Origin: a virus
Virus record (IMG/VR): IMGVR_UViG_3300044678_000020
Location: 1-20,119 of that record
Length of the DNA: 20,119 bases
Strand: one strand, 5' to 3'
The notes beneath the pieces were generated by a model. It was not told where the DNA came from, ran no database searches, and worked only from the letters and a program-made list of their open reading frames with translations. The translations under genes were made by a program, and so were the position numbers. Below, piece after piece: positions 1 through 7,520 of this stretch (within the stretch, counting starts at the first letter, position 1; every line of letters starts with the position of its first letter).

Positions 1-248
1 GTTGGCTTTTCCTGAAGGTGGCAGTAGCCGATGAAAACAGTTCTGCCGTTTATCTCATCCCAAGCCGACTGCACCAGAACATGACCAAGTATCGAAGACC
101 ACTTGACAGCTTGAACTGTTCCCGCTGCAACCGCAGGAATCGCCTTGCCTTCTTTCGGTGCGTAGTCAAGACCTCGGTGTGCGGTGAGTCTCCTCGCCGT
201 TGTTCCGAAGCGTGAGGTTATGAGTTTCTTAGAGAAAGGGTGTCTCAT
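1..248 (-). CDS. M23-family peptidase endolysin, N-terminal part (cut by window edge)
   Basis: Probable cell-wall hydrolase of the LytM/M23 zinc metallopeptidase family, which cuts peptide bonds in peptidoglycan cross-links. Reading from ATG at 248 to base 1 gives an open frame of 82 residues with no stop. It has the first zinc-binding motif, H24-R-G-L-D28, in the usual family setting after a T-S-R-F-G segment, then a beta-strand rich stretch (A-V-A-A-G-T-V) and G-Y-C-H77-L, which corresponds to the usual Y-A-H-L element. The second HxH zinc motif would lie beyond the left edge, so completeness cannot be judged. The start overlaps the stop of the holin-like gene as ATGA, which indicates coupled translation and supports a lysis cassette. 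The position after the tail genes also fits an endolysin. A virion-associated tail peptidase is the main alternative. Confidence 0.82.
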   Translation of the reverse strand, partial: MRHPFSKKLITSRFGTTARRLTAHRGLDYAPKEGKAIPAVAAGTVQAVKWSSILGHVLVQSAWDEINGRTVFIGYCHLQEKP

Positions 249-487
249 CTAATCAAAGCCCAAAGTGCTGCGATGAAGCCTGTAATGCCCGAACCGAGTG
301 CTGTAAAGACCAGCTTCTCAATCCACTCCATGCGAGCGAGCTTCTGCTCTACTCGATTCATGCGGGCAGGTAGGTCTTTGAGGTTTTTGATATCCGAGAC
401 CAGTTCTATTTGAACGGCCTGTAATTCCAGCAATTTTTCATACACATCTCGCTGCGTTATGCGAACGCCGTTTGTTTCCTCAGCCAT
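245..487 (-). CDS. holin-like / XhlA-like small membrane protein
   Basis: An 80-residue protein with a soluble N-terminal helix of heptad-like character (about residues 13-55, rich in L, E, K and V) and one C-terminal hydrophobic segment (about residues 59-79) ending in arginine. This is the layout of XhlA/haemolysin-type and other one-helix phage lysis proteins, which sit in the membrane and help the endolysin reach the wall. It directly precedes the M23 endolysin, with an ATGA overlap, and follows the last tail gene by 2 bases. The lysis role is inferred from topology and position; no holin-specific motif is visible. It could also be an anchoring partner of the endolysin rather than the pore former. 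Confidence 0.6.
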   Translation of the reverse strand: MAEETNGVRITQRDVYEKLLELQAVQIELVSDIKNLKDLPARMNRVEQKLARMEWIEKLVFTALGSGITGFIAALWALIR

Positions 488-489
488 GA

Positions 490-738
490 CTAGCCTAGAA
501 GTGCGAGTATCTCAGCCTCTGAGAGACCTAGTGCTTCAAGCTTTGCCTTTGCACTTTCTTTGTTTGCCTGTTTCTGAGCCTCGGCAGCTTCCCTCTCGGC
601 CTGTTCGATAGCGGCTTGTGCGGCTTGTGCCTCACGCTCTGCTATCTCAGCATCGGTTAGGGGAATAATCTGCACCTTGTCAGGGTGGCCTTCGGGAAGG
701 CTGCAATCTACAACTAGGCGTGTTGGTCTGTCTGTCAT
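490..738 (-). CDS. small charged helical protein at the end of the tail cluster
   Basis: An 82-residue protein. The N-terminal third looks beta-rich (V-V-D-C-S-L-P, V-Q-I-I-P-L), followed by a long Ala/Glu/Gln/Lys helix from about residue 28 to 70. It ends in a short amphipathic segment, L-G-L-S-E-A-E-I-L-A-L-L-G. Small proteins of this build often follow tail fibre genes in phages, where some act as fibre chaperones or caps, but no named family can be assigned from the sequence alone. It lies 20 bases after the third fibre paralogue and 2 bases before the holin-like gene. AGGTAG stands upstream of the ATG as a possible ribosome binding site. Function unknown. Confidence 0.7.
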   Translation of the reverse strand: MTDRPTRLVVDCSLPEGHPDKVQIIPLTDAEIAEREAQAAQAAIEQAEREAAEAQKQANKESAKAKLEALGLSEAEILALLG

Positions 739-758
739 GTTTTTATTCTACCTGTCTT

Positions 759-1289
759 TTAGCTAACGACTACTCCACCGCTTGAACCCTTGGTTATGCC
801 GTAGAGGGTTGCGGAGCTGTATTGAACGAAGTCATTGAATTGAGGGTCTAAAGCGATTGAACTAATTGCAGCGGTTTGTGACCAAAGAGTTGCTCCAATT
901 AGTTGTAAGGAGTAAGTGGCATTATTTTCCATCACAACATCTACGCTGATTGACTTATTAGTTGAGCCAGCATAGTTAGGAATGTAAATTTCCCCATTAC
1001 CAAAAGTGCTTGCAGTAGTGCTTGCCGCTCCGACAATACCACCAGCAACCTCAACCTGTGTAGCACTAGCTGGACTTGAGCCATCACCATAAAGAAAGCG
1101 TGTTGTCAGATTCGTATTTACACCCTGCCCATTTATGTTGAGCTGAATATTGTCAACATTTGCACTTCTATTTCCTCGAACAGAGAACTTTAGACAAAGG
1201 TCTGTGTAGGTCGCAGGGATAGAAGAAAAAGTAATTGAAGCTTGTGTGCCGCCAAGTTCCTGATGTTGTATAACTGTCCAAGCACTCAT
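759..1289 (-). CDS. tail fibre-like protein, paralogue 3
   Basis: A 176-residue, beta-rich protein with no signal peptide. It shares with the two genes upstream a core starting with S-I-T-F-S-S-I-P-A-T-Y-x-D-L (about residues 18-31), then a strand with basic residues, a Q-L-N-I-N-G element matching Q-F-N-G-D-T-G-S-N-Y in its neighbour, and F-L-Y-G-D-G-S-S matching F-L-Y-G-T-G-S-S in the first paralogue. It ends in a short L-Y-G-I-T-K-like strand also seen in the others (L-Y-G-I-V-S, L-Y-G-M-R-S). Such small tandem proteins at the distal end of siphovirus tail clusters are probably adhesion or receptor-binding components. The role is inferred; the duplication is seen directly, including an exact DNA repeat shared with the adjacent gene. 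Confidence 0.75.
   Translation of the reverse strand: MSAWTVIQHQELGGTQASITFSSIPATYTDLCLKFSVRGNRSANVDNIQLNINGQGVNTNLTTRFLYGDGSSPASATQVEVAGGIVGAASTTASTFGNGEIYIPNYAGSTNKSISVDVVMENNATYSLQLIGATLWSQTAAISSIALDPQFNDFVQYSSATLYGITKGSSGGVVVS
1206..1235. repeat. 30-bp direct repeat, copy A (fibre paralogue 3)
   Basis: This stretch is identical over 30 bases to 1685-1714 in the adjacent paralogue, encoding I-T-F-S-S-I-P-A-T-Y in both. The surrounding DNA is clearly diverged, so the identity is much higher than the rest of the paired genes. Confidence 0.9.
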
Positions 1290-1291
1290 GT

Positions 1292-1774
1292 CTAGCTCAC
1301 TATTCCGTAAAGAGCGAAGGTTGTTCCAGATGTAAAAGTAGAGGATGGGCTAAAACCAGTCGTTGTTGTCAAAACCTTGATGCTGTTTATCGCACTTGTA
1401 TTTGCCCAACGAGAGGCGAACATATAGACAATAGCCGTTCCAACAGATGACCTTGTTAGCAATGTTTTATGTTTGTCTGTTGCTGAATAATCCATGATAT
1501 GGGTTACTGAGGGAAACCGGCCAAGACCATACATAAATTCAGCAGCAACATTGCTCCTTGTTTCTGAGCTTGTGTTGGCTGTCAAAACTGTTGTGTAGTT
1601 TGAACCAGTATCGCCATTGAACTGATAAACAGCTCGTCTGTCATCGTCAGTTATTGAGCCGTTGATTACTACGACTAAATCTCGGTAGGTCGCAGGGATA
1701 GAAGAAAAAGTAATAGATGCAGTTGCTGAGCTAAGTGTCGTATTAGCCAAAGCAATATAAGTAGCAGTAGGCAT
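1292..1774 (-). CDS. tail fibre-like protein, paralogue 2
   Basis: A 160-residue protein of the same family as its two neighbours. Residues 19-31 (A-S-I-T-F-S-S-I-P-A-T-Y-R) are nearly identical to those in paralogue 3, and Q-F-N-G-D-T-G-S-N-Y (about residues 51-60) matches Q-F-N-N-D-T-G-S-N-Y in paralogue 1. F-M-Y-G-L-G replaces the F-L-Y-G-T-G element. The C-terminus (A-L-Y-G-I-V-S) matches the closing strand of the others. The start ATG overlaps the stop of paralogue 1 by one base (TAATG), and paralogue 3 starts 2 bases after this stop. Probably a receptor-binding or fibre component; no enzymatic motif seen. Confidence 0.75.
   Translation of the reverse strand: MPTATYIALANTTLSSATASITFSSIPATYRDLVVVINGSITDDDRRAVYQFNGDTGSNYTTVLTANTSSETRSNVAAEFMYGLGRFPSVTHIMDYSATDKHKTLLTRSSVGTAIVYMFASRWANTSAINSIKVLTTTTGFSPSSTFTSGTTFALYGIVS
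1685..1714. repeat. 30-bp direct repeat, copy B (fibre paralogue 2)
   Basis: Second exact copy of the 30-base repeat at 1206-1235, 479 bases away in the same orientation and in the same reading frame relative to its gene. It could be a recombination or gene-conversion tract between the tandem fibre genes. Confidence 0.9.
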
Positions 1775-2340
1775 TAGCTAGACCTCATTCCATATAGGGA
1801 AATGCGAGTGCCAGTTTCCCAAGTTGACGCTCCCGAAGATGGCTCTGTTTGAACAACATCAATTTCGGTCAAGGCATTTGTATTCAGCCAAACACCTGAA
1901 TAAAGAATGATAAGACCATTTATCTGATTTCCTGTAAGTGAGCGAACTGTTGTATTTTTTGTCGTCTCAAATGGGTCAAGAATATCGACTATGGAAGCTC
2001 CAACTGAATCGTTACCACCTGCTGTTCTTCCAACATTTGTAGTAATCGCTGTCTGGCTGGTCAAAGAACCAGAGGCAACAGATGAGCCAGTCCCATAAAG
2101 AAAATGCATTGCATAATTTGAACCAGTATCGTTGTTAAATTGGACACCAAATCTGTTAGAGCCACGCTTTGAGACAATTCTCAATTGCAAATGTTGATAC
2201 ATGTTGTAATTTGAAAGATTTGCAAATGTGACTGTTGAATCTCCAGTTGACGGATAGGCAGTCTCTAGTAGCTCATAGGCAGCACCGCCACCAGCCGCCC
2301 CTGCTCCCGCAACAGCAAGAACTCCTAAAGGAATAGGCAT
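1774..2340 (-). CDS. tail fibre-like protein, paralogue 1 with Gly/Ala-rich N-terminus
   Basis: A 188-residue protein. The first 25 residues are rich in Ala, Gly and Val and could pass for a membrane or signal segment, but they more likely form a packed interface in the fibre. The rest follows the plan of paralogues 2 and 3: S-T-V-T-F-A-N-L-S-N-Y, then L-Q-L-R-I-V-S-K-R-G, Q-F-N-N-D-T-G-S-N-Y, F-L-Y-G-T-G-S-S and a closing S-L-Y-G-M-R-S. It is the most divergent of the three at the start of the core and the only one with the Gly/Ala N-terminal extension, so it may be the base on which the others assemble. It overlaps both neighbours by one base (TAATG). Confidence 0.73.
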   Translation of the reverse strand: MPIPLGVLAVAGAGAAGGGAAYELLETAYPSTGDSTVTFANLSNYNMYQHLQLRIVSKRGSNRFGVQFNNDTGSNYAMHFLYGTGSSVASGSLTSQTAITTNVGRTAGGNDSVGASIVDILDPFETTKNTTVRSLTGNQINGLIILYSGVWLNTNALTEIDVVQTEPSSGASTWETGTRISLYGMRSS

Positions 2341-2909
2341 TATGCAGTTATCTTTCCAACTACTCGGTAGGTGTTAGCTGCAACCTTTTGAACAGTTGCG
2401 GCATTAAAAGTTTGGTCAATGCGAAATTGGACTGAAGTGCCGCTCGTCCCCGCACCTGCCCAGTCGCTTACGCCCGTCCCCGCAGCTATTGTTACAGTTC
2501 CGCCAGCGTTACGCCAGATGGTCAGGGTGTCCCAAGTGTTTAGAACATCGGGGACTGTAATCGTCACAGCCGAAGTTCCGTTGACAAATATTGTTCCGTT
2601 GTCGAGAGCGGAAGTAGCAGTCATGGAGGTTGTGGTTGTAGTTCCGCCGAAGGCAACCTGTGAGCCTGCGATTGAGGTCACCGATGCAGGGTAAACCTGC
2701 TGCCATACTGAGCCGTCATAAACAGTTATGGTGTTTGAGTCGGTCTGGTATGTGACCATTCCCTCGCCGATGACGGAAGTGCCGAGGGCTGAGCCTCTAG
2801 CGGCAGTTCCCGAAAAGACCATGACTGCTTGGTCTTGTAGGTAATCCTGAACATTCGCAGCGGTTAGAACCTCACCTGCGGTAAATACTTTGCGGCCTAA
2901 ACCTGACAT
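2340..2909 (-). CDS. minor tail / fibre protein
   Basis: A 189-residue protein that starts with a helical adaptor-like segment (V-F-T-A-G-E-V-L-T-A-A-N-V-Q-D-Y-L, residues 9-25). A strand-turn module follows around residues 35-70 (A-A-R-G-S-A-L-G ... G-M-V-T-Y-Q-T-D ... Y-D-G-S-V-W-Q). The remainder is Thr/Ser/Ala/Gly/Val-rich and looks like a beta-structured fibre domain. The N-terminal pattern is familiar from short tail fibre proteins that plug into the baseplate. It sits between the hub-like tail protein (7 bases upstream) and the three paralogous fibre genes. A ribosome binding site, TAGGAG, lies just before the ATG. Probably the connector between tail tip and fibres. Confidence 0.68.
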   Translation of the reverse strand: MSGLGRKVFTAGEVLTAANVQDYLQDQAVMVFSGTAARGSALGTSVIGEGMVTYQTDSNTITVYDGSVWQQVYPASVTSIAGSQVAFGGTTTTTSMTATSALDNGTIFVNGTSAVTITVPDVLNTWDTLTIWRNAGGTVTIAAGTGVSDWAGAGTSGTSVQFRIDQTFNAATVQKVAANTYRVVGKITA

Positions 2910-2916
2910 TTTGCTC

Positions 2917-4149
2917 CTAGAAGGCTAACGCGTTGCCTGCGTCTAGCTTACCAAATTGTGCGTCATCCAAGACTAACAGGGCAAAGTCGAGTGTTGAGAA
3001 GCCCAAGCTCATTACATGGTTAGTCAGGTCTATGCCATTGTCAATGCGGATGATTTCAGCGTATTTAGAGATTGCAGGGGCGATGCCATTAGGGGTGAAT
3101 TTGATTTCTACAACATCGCCAATTTCAAGCCCTAGAAGGTTCTGCTGCTGCTGGTCAGTTAGCTCGTCTAAAAGAATATCTACCGACTCAAAGCGGTATT
3201 CGGGCTGTGAGTATTTGTTGGCATAGAAGTCGGACAGGTCGTCAACATCCTGATTGGCATTTATCAAAAGCCCTGTTCGGGTCAGGTTGAAGATTCCATA
3301 AGTGTCAATTGAGGGCAGGTCTAGCGTTGTGACTTCATAGTTTGTAATTTCCGAGCTGACAACAATCTCGTTTGCTAGAAGCTCAGAGCCGTATTGAACC
3401 CGAATGGATTGGTATTTGATACCTGAGCCGTCATCTGCAAGAACTACACCGCCTGAAGTTGGTGCTGCAATTCTGTCGCGGAAAATTACATTGCCGCCCT
3501 TACCAATGAAGAATGCACCTGGTTCGCTTCTCTCGACAAGACGAAGGTAGGTAAGAGTGTTTGTGTTGTCAGGAATTGTGTCAGCACCGAGAGTCATCAA
3601 GCCTGTGTCAATATCTCTTAGGTCAACAGGCCAGTTTATTTCAGGCAGGTCAAGGATTGCATTTATTCTTTCCCCTGACTTCTGGACTGAGTTTGTTCTT
3701 GTTGCGATGGTTTGAGTTGCAAAGGAAGATGTTGCATCCGAGCAAGCTGCTGCTGCGGTTGAGTCACCATTTGGTTGATATGAAAGATTCCAATCATCCA
3801 CAAGACCAACAAATTGAACTATGCCACCTGATGAAATTCTCACCTGACGCTTCGGAACTATCTGCCCTGCGTATGGGGAGAGTGCATATTCAGGGTCAAA
3901 GGTTCGGTCATTGTTATTGAACACAATGTTTGCCAACCCTGACTCGAACTGGTCAAGCTGTCGGTTCTTGCCTCGCTGAATTGCAACCGACTGCACCAAA
4001 TCGGTGACATCGAAGAACAGCGTTCCCGCAAGTAGAAACTCTGTGTTGTTTAGCTTGCCCTTTATAGGGTCATCAAGAATAAAGTAAGGGCCGAGACCAG
4101 ACGACAGAATGTCAAAACCAATCTCTACCTTCTGGACTGGCTGGCTCAA
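2917..4149 (-). CDS. minor tail protein, probable distal tail / hub component
   Basis: A 410-residue protein directly after the tape measure, the usual place of distal tail (Dit) and tail-hub (Tal) proteins. The N-terminal 120 residues are beta-rich, with V-T-D-L-V-Q-S-V-A-I-Q-R-G-K and F-N-N-N-D-R-T-F-D-P, a pattern recurring in actinophage minor tail proteins. The C-terminal 150 residues include G-L-E-I-G-D-V-V-E-I-K-F-T-P, a beta-barrel-like strand seen in hub proteins. The start is TTG at 4149, overlapping the tape-measure stop as TTGA; no in-frame ATG would preserve the N-terminal strand. Only one gene of hub size is present where many siphoviruses carry separate Dit and Tal genes. The exact structural role is inferred. 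Confidence 0.75.
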   Translation of the reverse strand: MSQPVQKVEIGFDILSSGLGPYFILDDPIKGKLNNTEFLLAGTLFFDVTDLVQSVAIQRGKNRQLDQFESGLANIVFNNNDRTFDPEYALSPYAGQIVPKRQVRISSGGIVQFVGLVDDWNLSYQPNGDSTAAAACSDATSSFATQTIATRTNSVQKSGERINAILDLPEINWPVDLRDIDTGLMTLGADTIPDNTNTLTYLRLVERSEPGAFFIGKGGNVIFRDRIAAPTSGGVVLADDGSGIKYQSIRVQYGSELLANEIVVSSEITNYEVTTLDLPSIDTYGIFNLTRTGLLINANQDVDDLSDFYANKYSQPEYRFESVDILLDELTDQQQQNLLGLEIGDVVEIKFTPNGIAPAISKYAEIIRIDNGIDLTNHVMSLGFSTLDFALLVLDDAQFGKLDAGNALAF

Positions 4150-6803
4150 TTTGTCGGACTCACTAGAACTTGACCACCTGCCGAGACATACTTTGTGATG
4201 GTGTTACCTAAAGTCTTACCAACCATTGCCAAAGACTGCGTTGAATCAGTCTTGACATTTATGTTAATTGTTGTTCCAACCGCACCTGTGCCTAGTGACT
4301 GGATTAGACCTAGCTGGGAACGGAACTCATTTCTCAAGTTGACTGCACTCATCGCCTCTGTTGTTCTACCAGCGATAGCTGCCTCGTTAGCAAAAGTGTT
4401 AGCTGCGGTAATGCGCTCTTGCAAGTAAGCAATAACTCTTCCAACATCATTCATTGAGTCAATGAAGATGCCTGTGGCATTTGTGACCGCTGATGCAGCC
4501 GTAACAACCCCACTCATTGCGCCCCCAGTTGTGCCTGTTGCACCTGAGGTTGGACCTGTTACATTCTCAACTCGGTTCTTTGCATCGGTCTCGACCTGTC
4601 CGAGCTTTCTCATAAACTCATCCACAACCTTGCCAAGCCCCCCAAGGTCGCCCTTCATTGAGTCAATGTTTTCTTTGAATGCTTCACGAATGCTCTTGAT
4701 AGAGTCAATTAGGGCAAGGTTAGCGTCAACAACCTCTTCATTGAATTGAGCCTGCAACTCTTTGAGAGCATCGGCAAGCTGCGTCTGCGTGGTCTCATAA
4801 AGCCCTGCAAGTTCGCGAGTTGCGAAACCTGCCTTGTCAAAAATCTCGCGAGCCAGACCATCCATGCCAGTTTCAGCCTGTTGGTTTATCTCATTGAAAA
4901 GCTCTTGAATACGGCGCAGGGTTTCAGGGGAAGACTCAAGCAACCCCATTGCTACAGCATCGCCACCCTCTGCACCCGATGAGAGCATCTGCTCAATGAA
5001 TACCTGAGAGAAGCCAGCCTCAAACAGCTTTGCACTAAGGGCCAGTAATCTGCGGTTGTCGTTAGCCTTTTCTTCTAGGCTCTTGAGTAAAGCGGTTACT
5101 GGGTCTGTAGCAATAAAGTCTTCTGTGAAAGCCTTGTTGTTTTTCTTTGCTTCTTCCTGCGCCTTATAGTAAGCCTCAAGTCTCTTGTCTTCAGCTTGGT
5201 TGAACTGTGTCAAGAAGTCATTGAAAGTAAGAGATGCAGCCTGTCGAAAAACATTTCTCAGTCTGTCCTGCGACTGCTGAATAATGTCGCCAAGCTTCTT
5301 AGCAAAGTCAGCCTCGGTCTTGATTACTGCATCTGCATAACGCTTCTGAGCTGCTGCAATTGTCTTGTTGTATTGCTCTTGCGCCCTGGCAAGGTCTTTC
5401 TGAGCGTTCTGAATAAATTTGCGAACCTTGTCAAATGCTGACTCCACATTCTTTGCAACAGCGGTCGTTGTGCTGGTTGCGGCATCCGTAGTTGCGGCAT
5501 TCGGCGCAATAAATCCCTGAGCAATGTTGCGGAATCTATTTAGTTCTCCAGCGGTATCGCCAATTTGTTTTCTGAGATTATTGAGCTTGAGATTGTCGAG
5601 GTCTCTAATGTGTCCAGCGGCGGTGTTTCCTTGAGTGCCTAAATCAGTAACAGCTCCAGTCGTTCCCTCGACTGACTCCATGAATTCGATAGTGTCTGTT
5701 GTTAGGAATCGGAAGTAAGTTCCAAGGTCACCACGCTTGAAGGCCTCAATTGCCACTCCTGCGCCCTGGATAAAAGCGACAAAAGAAGCACCAGTTGTTA
5801 CTAAGAACTCAATTATTCTGACAAGGTTTGATAGAAGGTCGGAGAAGCCCTTTGCGTCCTTTTGCCCACTTGTAATAGCCGAGAAAAGAAGGTCAAACGC
5901 ACGCTTTAGGTCACCCAATGCCCTATTCAGATTTGTTCCGCTTGTTCTTGCCTCTTCGAAAACCTCACCAATAAATTGCAGAACACCAGCGACAGCTGGA
6001 CCAATCTTTTCGCCCAAGTCCTTGAATATCGGCAACACATCATCTACAACAACACCGACCAAGGCCTCAAAAGCTGGAAGCATGGCTGTTCCGATTTCAG
6101 CCTGAATGTCTGTGAAGGTTGCCTTGAGGATTCTTTGTCTGTTGGCTAACGAGTCAGAGGTGTTTGCAAAGTCACCAGCGGTTTTAGCTGTTGACTCTAA
6201 GAGCAACCCATAGCGAGCCTGAACCTTTTGTTGTTCGGTCATTGTCTCGCCGACCTTGATTAGTCCAGTTCTTAGCGCATAGGCTTTGACCTCGGACTCA
6301 AGAAGGTTTATACCAAATCTCTTTAAGGGCTCTGCTTCACCCGAAAGACCAGACTGGAACACCTGCAAAGCCTCGGCAACCTCAATGTTGAATACCGATG
6401 CAAAGTCAGCGGCGCGAGTTGTAATGTCTCCAATGAATCCAGCAACATCGCCACCTTCGCCAACAATTCTTTCGGCAAAGGCTGAGAACCTAACGGCAGC
6501 TTGGTTGAACTCTGTGCGAGCCAGACCCAATGACTGAGCAGCATTCTCACCAATCTTTAGGACTTCATCTGCGGAGCGACCAAACGCAACATTGATAGCG
6601 TTAGTAGATTCTTGAAGGCTAGAAGCAGCCTTGATTGAATCGGCCGAGAGCTTGGCAATAGCCGCGCCAGCCGCGACAGTTGCAACACCAATAGCTTTGA
6701 AAGCTGTAGTAATTCCGTCACTAATCCCCTGAAAGGACTTCTGTGCGTTCTTGATTCCCTTGTCATCCCAGACGGATTTGAGGACTACGCGGACTTGTGA
6801 CAT
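4146..6803 (-). CDS. tape measure protein
   Basis: An 885-residue protein, the longest in the window, placed after the tail chaperones. It sets tail length and is packed inside the tail tube until genome ejection. The N-terminal 200 residues resemble the TP901/phage-related tape-measure core: a basic start, a hydrophobic helix at about residues 31-55, then alternating helices with A-S-S-L-Q-E-S-T-N-A-I-N-V-A-F-G and F-Q-S-G-L-S-G-E-A-E-P-L-K-R-F-G-I-N. A hydrophobic stretch lies near residues 335-355, and long Ala/Gln/Lys/Glu coiled-coil segments near 455-545 and 690-790. By the rule of about 0.15 nm per residue it predicts a tail of about 130 nm. No peptidase motif was noticed. Its ATG overlaps the preceding stop by one base (TAATG). 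Confidence 0.93.
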   Translation of the reverse strand: MSQVRVVLKSVWDDKGIKNAQKSFQGISDGITTAFKAIGVATVAAGAAIAKLSADSIKAASSLQESTNAINVAFGRSADEVLKIGENAAQSLGLARTEFNQAAVRFSAFAERIVGEGGDVAGFIGDITTRAADFASVFNIEVAEALQVFQSGLSGEAEPLKRFGINLLESEVKAYALRTGLIKVGETMTEQQKVQARYGLLLESTAKTAGDFANTSDSLANRQRILKATFTDIQAEIGTAMLPAFEALVGVVVDDVLPIFKDLGEKIGPAVAGVLQFIGEVFEEARTSGTNLNRALGDLKRAFDLLFSAITSGQKDAKGFSDLLSNLVRIIEFLVTTGASFVAFIQGAGVAIEAFKRGDLGTYFRFLTTDTIEFMESVEGTTGAVTDLGTQGNTAAGHIRDLDNLKLNNLRKQIGDTAGELNRFRNIAQGFIAPNAATTDAATSTTTAVAKNVESAFDKVRKFIQNAQKDLARAQEQYNKTIAAAQKRYADAVIKTEADFAKKLGDIIQQSQDRLRNVFRQAASLTFNDFLTQFNQAEDKRLEAYYKAQEEAKKNNKAFTEDFIATDPVTALLKSLEEKANDNRRLLALSAKLFEAGFSQVFIEQMLSSGAEGGDAVAMGLLESSPETLRRIQELFNEINQQAETGMDGLAREIFDKAGFATRELAGLYETTQTQLADALKELQAQFNEEVVDANLALIDSIKSIREAFKENIDSMKGDLGGLGKVVDEFMRKLGQVETDAKNRVENVTGPTSGATGTTGGAMSGVVTAASAVTNATGIFIDSMNDVGRVIAYLQERITAANTFANEAAIAGRTTEAMSAVNLRNEFRSQLGLIQSLGTGAVGTTININVKTDSTQSLAMVGKTLGNTITKYVSAGGQVLVSPTN

Positions 6804-7465
6804 TAGTTATCTCCAAATGCTTTATTGAAATACTTTTGCAAAACCTTATCTATCTCTCTAGCAACATCGTCAATCTGCTTTTCTAGTGCAGGCCATCCAA
6901 AGCGAGAAGCCTTGCCATATCTACTCGTCAGCTCTTGAATCATTGCCCGACCCTGACCATTGACCCTGTGTCTGCGCTTTACAATTTCACCATTGCGTTT
7001 TCTGTAAACATATTCTCTTGACCTTGTTCCCATGTTGCCGTTGGACTTCCTACCAGCCATGTCAGCCATAGAAACAGCAGGGCTGTTAATAATGACCTTG
7101 GCAATTGGCGTGGTGAGACTGCGACCTGATGCTTTTATTGCGCTTGAAATAGTCAAGGACTTGGGTCCAGTTCCCTTGCCTTTTAGCGACAATCCTTGCT
7201 TGCCAGTTCCCTGCCAGTTCAGTCTGCCTTCGTTTATTACATAGCTCTGAAGACCAGTTAGCTTGCTCGTCCTAGAAATGACAAAGCCCATCCCCGAAAG
7301 GGGTGGCTGATTAGGAATGTTGAGCTTAATCTCATCGGCAACAGGCTTGGCAATTCTGTTTATTTCTTTTCTAAATTCCTTGACACCATCGGGTTCGATG
7401 TTTTTGAGCTTTCTTAACATGGCTTTTACATCAGCCGAGTTCAGCTCAAGAATTGGATTCAACAT
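6803..7465 (-). CDS. uncharacterised basic tail-region protein, possibly HK97 gp10-like
   Basis: A 220-residue, strongly basic protein rich in Lys, Arg and Gly. It starts with an amphipathic helix (L-N-S-A-D-V-K-A-M-L-R-K-L-K-N) and a second helix (E-F-R-K-E-I-N-R-I-A-K-P-V-A-D-E-I), then a Gly/Ser-rich middle, an R-K-R-N-G-E-I-V-K-R-R-H-R patch near residues 155-167, and a C-terminal helix. The opening helix followed by a basic body recalls HK97 gp10-like neck/tail-completion proteins, but those usually precede the tail terminator. Here the gene lies between the chaperones and the tape measure. It is preceded by an intrinsic terminator and an AGAGGTG ribosome binding site, and is coupled to the tape measure by TAATG. 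Function uncertain. Confidence 0.72.
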   Translation of the reverse strand: MLNPILELNSADVKAMLRKLKNIEPDGVKEFRKEINRIAKPVADEIKLNIPNQPPLSGMGFVISRTSKLTGLQSYVINEGRLNWQGTGKQGLSLKGKGTGPKSLTISSAIKASGRSLTTPIAKVIINSPAVSMADMAGRKSNGNMGTRSREYVYRKRNGEIVKRRHRVNGQGRAMIQELTSRYGKASRFGWPALEKQIDDVAREIDKVLQKYFNKAFGDN

Positions 7466-7495
7466 CAGACACCTCTGGTCAATTCTACCTAATAG

Positions 7496-7518
7496 AAAAC
7501 CGACCCCGAAGGGTCGGT
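7496..7518 (-). terminator. intrinsic terminator with UUCG tetraloop after the tail chaperones
   Basis: On the minus strand an 8-bp perfect stem, ACCGACCC / GGGTCGGT (7518-7511 and 7506-7499), closes a TTCG tetraloop and is followed by a T-run, TTTTC, counting the last stem base. It begins 2 bases after the stop of the frameshifted chaperone product. A UUCG loop on a GC-rich stem with a trailing U-tract is a typical Rho-independent terminator. It separates head, tube and chaperone genes from the tape measure. Confidence 0.85.
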
Positions 7519-7520
7519 CT

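Noticed and set aside
18-215. Plus-strand 65-residue open frame
   Set aside because: It lies opposite the M23 peptidase frame, which has zinc-site residues and an ATGA junction with its neighbour; the plus frame has no recognisable features.
1774-2340. Gly/Ala-rich N-terminus considered as a signal peptide
   Set aside because: No basic n-region or cleavage pattern is seen, and a phage fibre protein has no reason for export; low-complexity packing is more likely.
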